NCBI GenBank assembly: GCA_018240985.1
Contig: JAFEER010000264.1
Location: 1 to 46,957 of the forward strand
Origin: Pseudomonadota bacterium
GTDB taxonomy: Bacteria > Pseudomonadota > Gammaproteobacteria > Burkholderiales > Burkholderiaceae_C
Reading direction: 5' to 3'
DNA: 46,957 nt
The notes below the pieces were generated by a model. The model had not been told where the DNA came from and did not search any database. It worked only from the letters and a program-made list of their open reading frames with translations. The translations under genes were made by a program, and so were the position numbers. Positions 34,130 through 44,007 of this stretch are shown in pieces (within the stretch, counting starts at the first letter, position 1; each line of letters opens with the position of its first letter).

Positions 34130-34304
34130 CGCATACAGGTAAAGCCCAGGCGAGCATGTGCGAGCAATTTCTGCCTCGCACAGCGGGTAGCAACCGCCGT
34201 GACGTTTTAACTTGGGAACAAAAAACGCCCTCCAAAACTTGGTTTTGGAGGGCGGAATCATCAACACTGTCCCGTGCGGGCCAGTGACTCACAGCAACTG
34301 GCCT
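34130..34304. repeat. Direct repeat B (terminator-linked, ~175 bp)
   Basis: The counterpart of 29311-29492. It contains the terminator at 34220-34254 and, beyond it, GGCCAGT...ACTGGCC (34279-34303), which can form another stem that copy A has lost. Confidence 0.8.
34220..34254 (-). terminator. Terminator after the 216-residue gene
   Basis: On the minus strand CGCCCTCCAAAAC pairs with GTTTTGGAGGGCG (13 bp) over a 3-nt loop, followed by T6. It lies 56 bp after the stop at 34310. Confidence 0.92.
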
Positions 34305-34309
34305 ACGTT

Positions 34310-34957
34310 TCAGTGCTTGACTGGCAAACTCGACAGAACTTCGAGCTGAGCTGCCAATTCGTCCGCGTAAACCAGCGAAACACACACGTTTTTGATTTCA
34401 GTCGAAGCCGAAAAATGCGGCAAAGCATGCGGTTCAAGGAGTTGTAGCGCTGTTGCGATGCTCTCGACTGCGACCGCAGTACCGTCCCCGACGAAGTCCA
34501 TGATGTCTGTCGCTAGAAGCTTTGCAACAACTTCATCCGAAGGGTTTCGCTGCAAATGATTGAGAAAAGCGTTTGTGTTACCTGCCGACGTCAGTGCGGC
34601 ATGCACACCGTATTTCTCCATCGAGCCCACGTATGCTCTTGCCGATGCTCCAGCCATTGGCAACACAAACCTGTGCTCCCAGCCCCCAATTGCATGTCTG
34701 ACAACTAGATAAAAGATGCCGATGTTCGCCTCTAGAAGAGTGACATCGACGTTAAGCCGTCCGCTGCCTTTCAACAGTGCGAATAGTTCCGGATGCAGCT
34801 CACCAACCAGAAGCCACGCATCGTCTGGCAGGACGTCATGACTGAAGGGGAGGTCTGCCATCTGGCTTGGGCTCACCAGCCGGCCTCGAGCCAGCAGCTT
34901 CTGGTCTCGCGCAGACTGACTAAATGTCGCCAGCATTTTTGCAATATTCAAAATCAT
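34310..34957 (-). CDS. Hypothetical protein, 215 aa
   Basis: Not recognised. It is a soluble, slightly acidic protein with no signal peptide; a hydrophobic patch IGIFYLVVRHAIGG lies near residue 80. Codon use is less GC-rich than the core genes. ATG 34957 has AGGA 8 bp upstream; a GTG one codon earlier is possible. It ends in a strong terminator inside repeat B, so it is probably transcribed separately from the large nuclease-TPR gene downstream, although proximity in the island permits a functional link. Confidence 0.6.
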   Translation of the reverse strand: MILNIAKMLATFSQSARDQKLLARGRLVSPSQMADLPFSHDVLPDDAWLLVGELHPELFALLKGSGRLNVDVTLLEANIGIFYLVVRHAIGGWEHRFVLPMAGASARAYVGSMEKYGVHAALTSAGNTNAFLNHLQRNPSDEVVAKLLATDIMDFVGDGTAVAVESIATALQLLEPHALPHFSASTEIKNVCVSLVYADELAAQLEVLSSLPVKH

Positions 34958-35534
34958 CACATTTCCTCATCGCGCATCAACATTGATGCACTACGTGTAG
35001 CGATGTTTTGAAAGTCACTCGGTTGATGCCGTCGTTGGTGAATCCCACATAAGACGGAAGCGGGTATCGCTGGGTGCGGCGCCCTATGTTCGGCGCGGTC
35101 CTGCTGCTCGCGGCAGGTGCTACGGCTTGGGTTGCTGACTACGTTGGGGTGGCTTTGTGTCTGGTATTGGTCGTGCTCATCGCCAAGGCCACCTGTGTGC
35201 AGCGTTGTAGCGGCACGTCCGGCACGCCTTTGGTGATGAGCACGCGTTGGTCTTCCTGCTCGTGGTCGATGGCCCACATCACCTTCATTTTTTGGTCTGA
35301 GGCGAAAAGCAACTCAGCGATGCGTTCAAAGCGCTGACGGTTTGCACATTGGTACAACCATGATTTGGTGATGCGACAAGAAGTTTTGTCGCAAACTTGT
35401 CGCACTCTCCAGACCATTCCAGACCAAAGCCACCAATGCGGACTTTTCGGTCTCTCTACAACGCCTCCAACTCAAACACCTTGTAAGTTATTGATTTACA
35501 AGGATATTTTTTTGAGCCTTGGAACAAAGGCAAG
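34958..35534. other. Right end of the island, no confident gene
   Basis: The stretch holds the right arm-type motifs and a minus-strand open frame 35139-35417 (92 codons, containing WLYQCANRQRFERIAELLFA) that might be a gene or gene fragment. Its start overlaps the arm sites and I do not recognise the product. I see nothing else. Confidence 0.4.
35372..35404 (+). promoter_or_regulatory. Candidate integrase arm-type sites, right end
   Basis: TTGTCGCA occurs at 35386 and 35397 (11 bp apart, as at the left end), and an inverted copy TGCGACAA is at 35372-35379. They lie about 170 bp inside attR. Confidence 0.6.
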
Positions 35535-35567
35535 AAAAAAGCCCGGACCTTTCGGTACCGGGCTTTT
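35535..35567 (-). terminator. Island-borne terminator for tRNA-Pro
   Basis: On the minus strand AAAAGCCCGG and CCGGGCTTTT form the stem, with inner pairing ACC/GGT around GAAA (plus TTTC), followed by T6. It lies 9 bp after the tRNA-Pro CCA, inside the island, and so replaces the tRNA's original terminator. Confidence 0.85.
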
Positions 35568-35575
35568 GTCGTTTG

Positions 35576-35603
35576 TGGTCGGCGTGGCGGGATTCGAACT
35601 CGC
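35576..35603 (-). repeat. attR: 28-bp copy at the intact tRNA-Pro 3' end
   Basis: Identical to 16820-16847. It is the end of the complete tRNA-Pro gene, so this side keeps the functional tRNA. Confidence 0.92.
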
Positions 35604-35652
35604 GACCCCTTGCACCCCATGCAAGTGCGCTACCAGGCTGCGCTACACGCCG
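35576..35652 (-). tRNA. tRNA-Pro(GGG)
   Basis: 77 nt: acceptor CGGCGTG/CACGCCG, D arm with GCCTGGTAG, anticodon stem CTTGC/GCAAG with loop ATGGGGT (anticodon GGG), T arm GCGAGTTCGAATCCCGC, discriminator A and encoded CCA. It is the integration site of the island; its 3' 28 bp are duplicated at 16820. Confidence 0.96.
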
Positions 35653-35685
35653 ACAAGACTTGGATTCTATATCGAAAAACAAACG

Positions 35686-36102
35686 CTACAAAAGAAGTGC
35701 TCGAATTTCCTGCAATTCTTTTCTCAGCAGGGCCACATCCATGGGCCTGTCGCCCACTGCTGCACCAACCAAAGCCTGACCGCCATACTCGTCAGGTGAT
35801 GGTGGCGCAGCATGCGCATCGTCTGCAGGCACACCATTGTCTTCGTGTGCCAGCTCCTGCAGCCGGTTACGCGCACCACTGATAGTGAAGCCCTGGTCAT
35901 ACAGCAAGTCGCGGATGCGGCGGATCATCAGCACCTCGTGGTGCTGGTAATAGCGGCGGTTGCCACGCCGCTTCACCGGCCGCAGTTGCGAGAATTCCTG
36001 TTCCCAGTAGCGCAGCACATGAGGCTTGACACCGCAGAGCTGCGCCACCTCACCGATGGTGAAGTAGCGTTTGGCGGGTATGGATGGCAGCACGGTGTCC
36101 AT
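35686..36102 (-). CDS. MerR family transcriptional regulator
   Basis: 138-aa regulator: an N-terminal winged HTH (YFTIGEVAQLCGVKPHVLRY) with the MerR signature WEQEF and the wing RRGNRRYY, then a helix and a variable tail. There are no metal-binding cysteines of the MerR/CueR kind (only C23 in the HTH). The gene follows ihfA as commonly seen in Betaproteobacteria, and the inserted repeat element now separates the two. The effector is unknown. tRNA-Pro is 33 bp downstream on the same strand. Confidence 0.9.
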   Translation of the reverse strand: MDTVLPSIPAKRYFTIGEVAQLCGVKPHVLRYWEQEFSQLRPVKRRGNRRYYQHHEVLMIRRIRDLLYDQGFTISGARNRLQELAHEDNGVPADDAHAAPPSPDEYGGQALVGAAVGDRPMDVALLRKELQEIRALLL

Positions 36103-36139
36103 GCGAAAGGAACTTACGCAGCAAAACGGTCTAGGTTAC

Positions 36140-36373
36140 CCTAGATTCGGTAGTTGAACGCGCTCGCCAGTGCCGTGATCGGCGTGCCAGGCAAGGCGTG
36201 ACGACGCTGCGGGCTACTGCCCGCAAGGAGGAGCAACGCCGCATGGTGCGGCGAGTGCGGTGCTGGCGAGCGCGTAGCGCTCTCACCCAACAGCTGAACG
36301 GCAGCGAAGCAGGGAACGTCAATATCCATGCGGCTTTCCAGAAGGTTGCAAGCGGTCAACTGCCGAATCTAGG
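36140..36373 (-). mobile_element. MITE-like element, copy 3 (complete, inverted)
   Basis: 234 bp, the same family as 2582-2815 in the opposite orientation. Terminal repeats CCTAGATTCGG...CCGAATCTAGG are flanked by the perfect 5-bp duplication GTTAC (36135-36139 and 36374-36378). It is inserted in the ihfA-merR spacer. It carries the same 72-codon spurious frame as copy 2. Confidence 0.87.
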
Positions 36374-36440
36374 GTTACTGCAACCGCACTGCCACCACCA
36401 GGGGTGCCAGGTGCGCAAACGCAAAGCATTGTCAAGGCCG

Positions 36441-36791
36441 TCAAGTCTTGGGCGAGTCCTGGATCTGCTCCTTGAGCTTGCTGCTGGCGTGAAACGTCAC
36501 CACGCGCCGCGCCTCGATGGGAATGGCCTCGCCCGTGCGCGGATTGCGTCCAGGCCGTGGCGCCTTGGTGCGGATCTGGAAGTTACCAAAGCCTGACAGC
36601 TTCACATCCTCGCCCGCAATCAGGCTTTTCACGATGAACTCAAAGAACGCATCCACCATGTCCTTGGATTCGCGCTTGTTCAGGCCGATGTGCTCGAACA
36701 GCATATCGGCCAGTTGCGCCTTGGTAAGCGCCGGCGATTCCAGGCTGTCAACGGTGAATTCCATGGCTTCGGGTGCCTTTGCCGGTGTCAT
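36441..36791 (-). CDS. ihfA: Integration host factor, alpha subunit
   Basis: 116-aa nucleoid protein that, with IhfB, bends DNA at specific sites. The N-terminal extension [20 protein letters not shown] precedes the conserved fold [20 protein letters not shown], the beta-arm [20 protein letters not shown] with the minor-groove Pro, and [13 protein letters not shown]. The ATG at 36791 overlaps the pheT stop (ATGA). The pheST-ihfA arrangement is the ancestral proteobacterial one. IHF may also assist integration of the island at tRNA-Pro. Confidence 0.96.
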   Translation of the reverse strand: MTPAKAPEAMEFTVDSLESPALTKAQLADMLFEHIGLNKRESKDMVDAFFEFIVKSLIAGEDVKLSGFGNFQIRTKAPRPGRNPRTGEAIPIEARRVVTFHASSKLKEQIQDSPKT

Positions 36792-39232
36792 CGCAACCTC
36801 GCTCCTGTCGTGGTGGTCAGGGCCTGCAGCACGGTTTGCACTGCGGCATCGATCTGCGCATCGGTCAGAGCATCGGCGTCGCTGCCCAAAGACAGACGAA
36901 TGGCCAGGCTCTTCTCGCCCTGCGCCAGCGCGCCCGCAGGAGCGCTTTCGCCGGCGCGCGGCGGCTGGGGCCGGAACACGTCGAACAGCACGGCCGAGCG
37001 CAACAGCGCGCCCGGCAGCGCGCCGCCGATGGCCGCCATCACCTCGTCGTGGCTGACGCGTTCGGCCACGACGACGGCAATGTCGCGCTCCACCAGCTGG
37101 CGCTTGGCGACGGGGTGGAAGGCCGGCACCTGGCGCTGCAGCACGGCGTCGAGCTCCAGCTCGAACAGTACCGGCGCCGTGGGCAGATCCCAGGACTGGC
37201 GCCATTGCGGGTGCAGCTCGCCGACGAAGCCTATGGCCTGGCCATTCAACAGCACGCGGGCGCAGCGCCCGGGGTGCAGCGCCGGATGCGTGGCGGGCTC
37301 GAAGCTGGGGCAGAGCGGCGCCAGCAGGGCCTCCACGTCGCCCTTGGCGTCGTAGAAGTCCACGGCCTTGTCCTTGCTGCCCCATTGCAGCGCGTCCTGC
37401 GCGCCATAGGCCAGGGCGGCGACGCGCATGGGCTGATGAAAGCCCTCCACGGTGGTGTCGCTGTTCTTCACGCTGGCATCGCGCAGGAACACGCGGCCAA
37501 GCTCGAACACGCGCACGCGGCCCGTCTTGCGATCCAGGTTGAACTTCAAAACCTGTAGCAGCGAGCCCAGCAGCGACGAGCGCATCACGCTCAGCTGGCT
37601 GGCAATGGGGTTGAGCAGCCTGATGGGCGCGGCGTTGCCCGCCAGCTCCTGCTCCCAGCGCTCTTCCACAAAGCTGAAGTTGATGGTTTCCTGGTAGCCC
37701 AGGCCGGCCAGCTCGCGGCGCACGGTAAAGCTGCTGCGGCGCGACTCGGCCCGCAGTTTGGGCGTGATGGGGGCCAGCGGCGGCGTCGTGGGCAGGTTGT
37801 TGTAGCCGACCACGCGCGCCACTTCCTCGATCAGATCTTCCTCCAGGCGCAGGTCGAAGCGGAAGGACGGCGGCTGCACGGTGACCACGCCATCGCCCTC
37901 CTGCACGGACAGGCCCAGGCGCTTCAGGGCGTCGGCGCACTGTGCCTGCGTGAGCGGCATGCCGATGACCTTGGCGGCGCGCGCCACGCGCATGCGCACG
38001 GCATCGCGCGGGGGCAGGTTCACGCGCTGGTCGTCGATGGGGCTGATGGCCGTCTCGGGCGTGCCGCAGATTTCGACGATGAGCTGGGTGATGCGCTCGA
38101 TGTGCTCCACGGTCAGCTCGGGATCGACGCCGCGCTCGAAGCGGTGACCGGCGTCGGTGGCGAAGTTGTAGCGGCGCGAGCGCCCGGCCACGGCCTCGGG
38201 CCACCAGAAGGCGGCTTCGACGTAGATGTTGCGCGTGCCGTCGGACACGGCCGTGGCGTCGCCGCCCATGATGCCGGCCAGCGACTCCACCTCGCGTTCG
38301 TCGGCAATGACGCCCACCTTCTCATCAACCGTGATGGTGTTGCCGTTGAGCAGCTTGAGCTGTTCGCCCGCCCGGCCCCAGCGCACCTCCAGGCCGCCGT
38401 GGATCTTGTCCAGGTCGAAGATGTGCGAGGGGCGGCCGAACTCGAACATCACGTAGTTGGAGATGTCCACCAGCGGCGCCACGCTGCGCTGGCCGCAGCG
38501 CGCCAGGCGATCGACCATCCATTGCGGCGTGCGCGCGCGCGTGTTGACGTTGCGGATCACGCGGCCCGAGAAGCGCCCGCAGAGGTCAGTGGCGCTGATG
38601 GTCACGGGCAGCCGGTCGGCGATGGACGTGGCCGACGCCGGGAACTGCGGCTGCACCAGCGGCGCGCCGGTCAGCGCCGACAGCTCGCGCGCGACGCCGT
38701 AGACGCTCAGGCAATGCGCGAGGTTGGGCGTCAGCTTCAGCGTGAACAGCGTGTCGTCGAGCTGCAGATAGTCGCGGATGTCCTGGCCCAGCGGCGCGTC
38801 GGCCGGCAGCTCCAGCAGGCCGCCATGGTCGTCCGACAGCTTGAGCTCGCGCGCCGAGCACAGCATGCCAAAGCTCTCCACACCGCGCAGCTTGCCGACC
38901 TTGATGAGGAAGGGCTTGCCGTCCTCGCCGGGCGGCAGCTCAGCGCCCACCATGGCGCAGGGCACCTTGATGCCGACACGCGCATTGGGCGCGCCGCAGA
39001 CGATGTTCAGCAACGCGCCCTGCCCCACGTCCACCTGGCACACGCGCAGGCGGTCGGCGTCGGGGTGTTGCTGGGCCTCTTTGATCTCGCCAACGACGAT
39101 CTTCGTGAACGGCGGGGCTACGGGGGCGAGCTCTTCCACCTCCAGGCCGGCCATGGTCAGGGTGTCGGCCAGCTCTTGGGTGGAGAGGGGCGGGTTGCAG
39201 AATTCGCGCAACCAGGATTCGGGGAATTGCAT
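36788..39232 (-). CDS. pheT: Phenylalanyl-tRNA synthetase, beta subunit
   Basis: 814-aa beta subunit of the (alpha-beta)2 class II synthetase. It begins [17 protein letters not shown]. The tRNA-binding OB domain follows at about 40-150 ([19 protein letters not shown]), then the B3/B4 editing domain, the B5 domain and the catalytic-like core, and the ferredoxin-like anticodon-binding domain ends it ([35 protein letters not shown]). I chose ATG 39232 because it starts the conserved N-terminus; in-frame codons upstream are not conserved sequence. It overlaps ihfA by 4 bp. Confidence 0.95.
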   Translation of the reverse strand: MQFPESWLREFCNPPLSTQELADTLTMAGLEVEELAPVAPPFTKIVVGEIKEAQQHPDADRLRVCQVDVGQGALLNIVCGAPNARVGIKVPCAMVGAELPPGEDGKPFLIKVGKLRGVESFGMLCSARELKLSDDHGGLLELPADAPLGQDIRDYLQLDDTLFTLKLTPNLAHCLSVYGVARELSALTGAPLVQPQFPASATSIADRLPVTISATDLCGRFSGRVIRNVNTRARTPQWMVDRLARCGQRSVAPLVDISNYVMFEFGRPSHIFDLDKIHGGLEVRWGRAGEQLKLLNGNTITVDEKVGVIADEREVESLAGIMGGDATAVSDGTRNIYVEAAFWWPEAVAGRSRRYNFATDAGHRFERGVDPELTVEHIERITQLIVEICGTPETAISPIDDQRVNLPPRDAVRMRVARAAKVIGMPLTQAQCADALKRLGLSVQEGDGVVTVQPPSFRFDLRLEEDLIEEVARVVGYNNLPTTPPLAPITPKLRAESRRSSFTVRRELAGLGYQETINFSFVEERWEQELAGNAAPIRLLNPIASQLSVMRSSLLGSLLQVLKFNLDRKTGRVRVFELGRVFLRDASVKNSDTTVEGFHQPMRVAALAYGAQDALQWGSKDKAVDFYDAKGDVEALLAPLCPSFEPATHPALHPGRCARVLLNGQAIGFVGELHPQWRQSWDLPTAPVLFELELDAVLQRQVPAFHPVAKRQLVERDIAVVVAERVSHDEVMAAIGGALPGALLRSAVLFDVFRPQPPRAGESAPAGALAQGEKSLAIRLSLGSDADALTDAQIDAAVQTVLQALTTTTGARLR

Positions 39233-39336
39233 GGGGACGTTGGGCGTTAAGCGTTGAGCGTAGGCGTCGATCATTGAACGTTGAGGGCGTTGTTTGCAGA
39301 AATCGCAAAACGCTAGGCGCTCAACGCTCAACTTCT

Positions 39337-40479
<1,143 letters not shown>

Positions 40480-40490
40480 CTATCGTGTAC

Positions 40491-40850
40491 TCAAGCAGCC
40501 AGCTTGGCCTTGACTTGCTCCACGATGCTGCCGAAGGCAGCCTTGTCGTGCACCGCGAGGTCGGCCAGCATCTTGCGGTCGATCTCGATGGCAGCCTTCT
40601 TCAGGCCGTTGGTGAACTGGCTGTAGGTCAGGCCCAGTTCACGCGCAGCGGCGTTGATACGGGTGATCCACAGGCGGCGGAACACGCGTTTCTTGTTGCG
40701 ACGATCACGGTAGGCGTACTGGCCTGCCTTCATCACCGCCTGCTTGGCGATGCGGAAGACATTGCCGCGGCGACCGCGGAAACCCTTGGCCAGGGCGAGA
40801 ACTTTCTTGTGACGGGCGCGTGCCGTTACACCACGTTTGACGCGAGGCAT
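40491..40850 (-). CDS. rplT: 50S ribosomal protein L20
   Basis: 119-aa primary 23S rRNA-binding protein needed early in 50S assembly. It begins [20 protein letters not shown] and contains [20 protein letters not shown] and [13 protein letters not shown]. It follows rpmI in the conserved infC-rpmI-rplT order; in other bacteria L20 represses this operon. Confidence 0.98.
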   Translation of the reverse strand: MPRVKRGVTARARHKKVLALAKGFRGRRGNVFRIAKQAVMKAGQYAYRDRRNKKRVFRRLWITRINAAARELGLTYSQFTNGLKKAAIEIDRKMLADLAVHDKAAFGSIVEQVKAKLAA

Positions 40851-40876
40851 GTGTTTTCTCCTTGTTCGTCAGTGAA

Positions 40877-41080
40877 TTACAGGCCGGCCGAGGGCAACAT
40901 CTTGGCGATGGAGCCCATATCGCCTTCGTGCACGTTGACAATGCCACGCAGGTGGCGCTTGTTCTTCGTGGTCTTCTTGGTCAGGATGTGACGCTTGAAG
41001 GCTTGACCGCGCTTGACGGTGCCACCGGGACGAACGCGAAAACGCTTCTTCGCGCTGCTCTTGGTCTTCATTTTGGGCAT
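40877..41080 (-). CDS. rpmI: 50S ribosomal protein L35
   Basis: 67-aa basic protein: [20 protein letters not shown], with [16 protein letters not shown] near residue 35. The ATG at 41080 has a GGAG-type site upstream (AAAGGAGCATGGAA). It lies between infC and rplT as usual; the spacer to infC is 184 bp. Confidence 0.97.
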
Positions 41081-41264
41081 TTCCATGCTCCTTTGATTTG
41101 TGCTCGTGAGGCGTCTGCACACCACTGTGCATCCTTGCTGGCCCCGAGCCACTTTTAAAACGGCCGGCCTTGCGGCCCACCGTGCGGCGGCGCCTTCGCA
41201 CCGCCTATCGGCCGGCACCCATCTCGCAATATCTCGCAATGGGCGTCAGCCAAATCTTGCCAGC

Positions 41265-41870
41265 TTACGCTGCGTTGCCGCTGGCCACCGGCACGGCTGC
41301 TTCTGCCGCCGGCTTGGCCCCAGGCTTCTTGCGTGCCGGCGCGATCATCATGATCATCTGACGGCCTTCGAGCTTGGGGAACTGCTCCACCAAAATCGTG
41401 TCCGCCAGGTCGTCGCGCAAACGGTTTAGCAGGGCCAGACCCAGCTCCTGGTGCGTGATCTCGCGGCCGCGAAAACGCAGCGTGATCTTGCACTTGTCAC
41501 CTTCGGCCAGAAAGCGGCGGATGTTGCGCAGCTTGATGTTGTAGTCGCCATCGTCCGTACCCGGACGGAACTTGACTTCCTTGATGTCGATGACCGTCTG
41601 CTTGGCCTTGGCCTCGGCCGCCTTCTTCTGTTCCTGGTACTTGAACTTGCCGTAGTCCATCAGGCGGCACACGGGCGGATTGGCGGTGGCGGCAATCTCG
41701 ACCAGATCCACGTCCAGCTCGCCCGCCATGCGCAGGGCTTCCTGCAGGCTGACGATGCCGATGGGCTCGTTCTCGGGGCCCGACAGACGCACTTCGGGCG
41801 CCATGATTTCCCGGTTCAGGCGGTGCTTGCGCTCCTCGCGCTGGCGACGGTCACGAAATTCAGTAGCGAT
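41265..41870 (-). CDS. infC: Translation initiation factor IF-3
   Basis: 201-aa factor that keeps 30S subunits free and proofreads start codons. Residues about 15-90 form the N domain ([27 protein letters not shown]), then the linker and C domain ([39 protein letters not shown]). I place the start at ATC 41870, which has AAGGTG 6 bp upstream and fits the rule that infC uses rare AUU/AUC starts, repressed by IF-3 itself. A TTG at 41885 has no binding site and directly follows a T8 run. A terminator-like hairpin lies at 41888-41913. Confidence 0.93.
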   Translation of the reverse strand: MATEFRDRRQREERKHRLNREIMAPEVRLSGPENEPIGIVSLQEALRMAGELDVDLVEIAATANPPVCRLMDYGKFKYQEQKKAAEAKAKQTVIDIKEVKFRPGTDDGDYNIKLRNIRRFLAEGDKCKITLRFRGREITHQELGLALLNRLRDDLADTILVEQFPKLEGRQMIMMIAPARKKPGAKPAAEAAVPVASGNAA

Positions 41871-41887
41871 GGCTTTCACCTTCAATC

Positions 41888-41913
41888 AAAAAAAAGCTAC
41901 GAAAAGCGTAGCT
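41888..41913 (-). terminator. Terminator-like hairpin in the thrS-infC spacer
   Basis: On the minus strand AGCTACG pairs with CGTAGCT around CTTTT, followed by T8, only 18 bp before the infC start. It may partly separate thrS from infC or act as a regulated attenuator. Confidence 0.8.
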
Positions 41914-41959
41914 GCTCACGCACCACCTGTGCGCTCTAAGGCCAGTTTTGATTCAAAAA

Positions 41960-43879
41960 TCAGGCTTTGGAGGCGATGTCCTGTGCGATCAATTCGACAA
42001 AGGCGTCGATGGACATCACACCCAGGTCTTTGTTGCCCCGGGCGCGCACTGCCACCGCTCCAGCAGCCTTTTCCTTGTCGCCGGCGACGAGGATATAGGG
42101 CTGCTTTTGCAGCGCATGCTCGCGTATTTTATACGTGATCTTCTCGTTGCGCAGATCCGTCACCACTCTAAGGGATTGATGCGGCAGCGCTTTTTGCAAT
42201 TTTTCAGCAATTTCGCGACAGTAGTCCTGCTGCGCGTCGGTGATGTTGAGCACCGCCACCTGCAGCGGCGCCAGCCACACCGGCAGCGCGCCAGCGTGCT
42301 GCTCGACCAAGATGCCGATGAAGCGCTCCAGACTGCCAACGATGGCGCGGTGCAGCATCACCGGGCGGTGGCGGTTGCCATCCTCGCCCACGTATTCGGC
42401 GTCCAGGCGCTCGGGCATGGAGAAGTCCACTTGAATGGTGCCGCACTGCCAGTGCCGGCCAATCGCATCTTTGAGCGTGTACTCGATCTTGGGGCCGTAG
42501 AACGCGCCCTCGCCGGGCGAGATTTCAAACGCGCAGCCCGAGGCCTCCAGACTGTGGATCAGCGCCGCCTCGGCCTTGTCCCAGCTCTCGTCCGAGCCGA
42601 TGCGCGCCTCGGGGCGGGTGGCCACTTTGTAAATGATGTCGGTGAAGCCGAAGTCGGCGTAGACCTTCTGCAGCAGGTGCGTAAAAGCCAGCACCTCGGG
42701 CTGGATCTGCTCCTCGGTGCAAAAAATGTGGCCGTCATCCTGCGTGAAGCCGCGCACGCGCATGATGCCGTGCAGGCCGCCGGTAGGTTCGTTGCGGTGG
42801 CATTGGCCGAACTCGCCGTAGCGCAGCGGCAGGTCACGGTAGCTCTTGATGCCCTGCTTGAAGATCAGGATATGGCCGGGGCAGTTCATCGGCTTGAGCG
42901 CGTAGTCGCGCTTCTCGCTCTCGGTAATGAACATGTTCTCGCGGTACTTGTCCCAGTGGCCGGTCTTTTCCCACAGGGTTTTGTCCAGAATCTGCGGCCC
43001 CTTCACTTCCTGGTAGCCGTTGTCCTGGTAGACGCGGCGCATGTACTGCTCGACCTGCTGCCACAGCGTCCAGCCCTTGGGGTGCCAGAACACGGTGCCG
43101 GGCGAATGTTCGTCGATGTGGAACAGATCGAGTTCACGCCCGAGCTTGCGGTGGTCGCGCTTTTCGGCCTCTTCGAGCATGTGCAGGTAGTTCTGCAGCT
43201 CGTCCTTGGTCGCCCAGGCCGTACCGTAGACGCGCTGCAGCATCTCGTTGCGGTGGTCGCCGCGCCAGTAGGCGCCGGCCACCTTCATCAGCTTGAAGTG
43301 TTTGAGCTTGCCGGTGCTGGGCACGTGCGGGCCGCGGCACAGGTCTTCAAAAGCACCCTCCCGGTACAGGCTCACATCCTCGTTGCTCGGGATGCTGGCG
43401 ATGATCTCGGCCTTGTAGTGCTCACCAATGCCTTTGAAGTACGCGACAGCCTCGTCGCGCGGCAGCACGCGGCGCACCACGGGCTCATCCTTGGCGGCAA
43501 GCTCGGCCATGCGCTTTTCTATCGCCGCCAGGTCTTCGGGCGTGAACGGGCGTTTGTACGAAAAATCGTAATAGAAGCCGTTTTCGATCACCGGGCCGAT
43601 GGTCACCTGAGCATCGGGGAACAGCTCTTTCACGGCATACGCCAGCAGGTGGGCGGTGGAGTGGCGGATCACCTCCAGGCCATCGGCGTCCTTGGCGGTG
43701 ATGATGGACAGCGGGCTGTCGGCGGTGATCTGGTAGCTGGTATCCACCACCTTGTCGCCGATCTTGCCGGCGAGCGCCGCCTTGGCCAGGCCCGAGCCGA
43801 TCGAGGCCGCCACCTCGGCCACCGTCACCGGGCCGGGAAATTCACGTTGCGAACCATCGGGAAGCGAAATTTGAAGCAT
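41960..43879 (-). CDS. thrS: Threonyl-tRNA synthetase
   Basis: 639-aa class II synthetase that charges tRNA-Thr. In order there are an N-terminal TGS domain ([20 protein letters not shown]), the editing domain with [16 protein letters not shown], the catalytic core ([38 protein letters not shown] written with R/I order [11 protein letters not shown]) and the anticodon-binding domain ([16 protein letters not shown]). I chose ATG 43879, the start of the TGS domain, preceded by AAGGA. Upstream is an apparent attenuator with a Thr-rich leader peptide. It heads the thrS-infC-rpmI-rplT-pheS-pheT-ihfA operon. Confidence 0.96.
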   Translation of the reverse strand: MLQISLPDGSQREFPGPVTVAEVAASIGSGLAKAALAGKIGDKVVDTSYQITADSPLSIITAKDADGLEVIRHSTAHLLAYAVKELFPDAQVTIGPVIENGFYYDFSYKRPFTPEDLAAIEKRMAELAAKDEPVVRRVLPRDEAVAYFKGIGEHYKAEIIASIPSNEDVSLYREGAFEDLCRGPHVPSTGKLKHFKLMKVAGAYWRGDHRNEMLQRVYGTAWATKDELQNYLHMLEEAEKRDHRKLGRELDLFHIDEHSPGTVFWHPKGWTLWQQVEQYMRRVYQDNGYQEVKGPQILDKTLWEKTGHWDKYRENMFITESEKRDYALKPMNCPGHILIFKQGIKSYRDLPLRYGEFGQCHRNEPTGGLHGIMRVRGFTQDDGHIFCTEEQIQPEVLAFTHLLQKVYADFGFTDIIYKVATRPEARIGSDESWDKAEAALIHSLEASGCAFEISPGEGAFYGPKIEYTLKDAIGRHWQCGTIQVDFSMPERLDAEYVGEDGNRHRPVMLHRAIVGSLERFIGILVEQHAGALPVWLAPLQVAVLNITDAQQDYCREIAEKLQKALPHQSLRVVTDLRNEKITYKIREHALQKQPYILVAGDKEKAAGAVAVRARGNKDLGVMSIDAFVELIAQDIASKA

Positions 43880-43929
43880 CTGTGCAAATCCTTGTTCAAC
43901 TGTATGGGTGGTGGCGCGCTCCCGGCCCA

Positions 43930-43961
43930 AAAACAAAAAGCGCGGAACACAGTCCGCGCTT
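43930..43961 (-). terminator. Attenuator terminator upstream of thrS
   Basis: On the minus strand AAGCGCGGA (plus 43953-43961) pairs with TCCGCGCTT (plus 43938-43946) over CTGTGT, followed by TTTGTTTTT. The first strand can instead pair with GTTCGCGC (43992-43999) as an antiterminator. It lies about 50 bp before the thrS ATG. Confidence 0.85.
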
Positions 43962-44007
43962 GAAGGGGGGGGTGAGAAGGCTCTCGTGCAGGCGCGAACG
44001 GCCAGCC

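Noticed and set aside
35139-35417. A 92-codon minus-strand frame at the right island end
   Set aside because: Possible fragment only: the start lies in the arm-site motifs and the product is not recognised.
39233-39336. Repeated GCGTTGAGCG / CGCTCAACGC motifs in the pheS-pheT spacer
   Set aside because: They can pair in several ways but show no T run or leader frame. They are left as simple low-complexity repeats.
41948-43963. A 671-codon plus-strand frame opposite thrS
   Set aside because: Antisense shadow of thrS caused by codon bias; no domain is recognisable.
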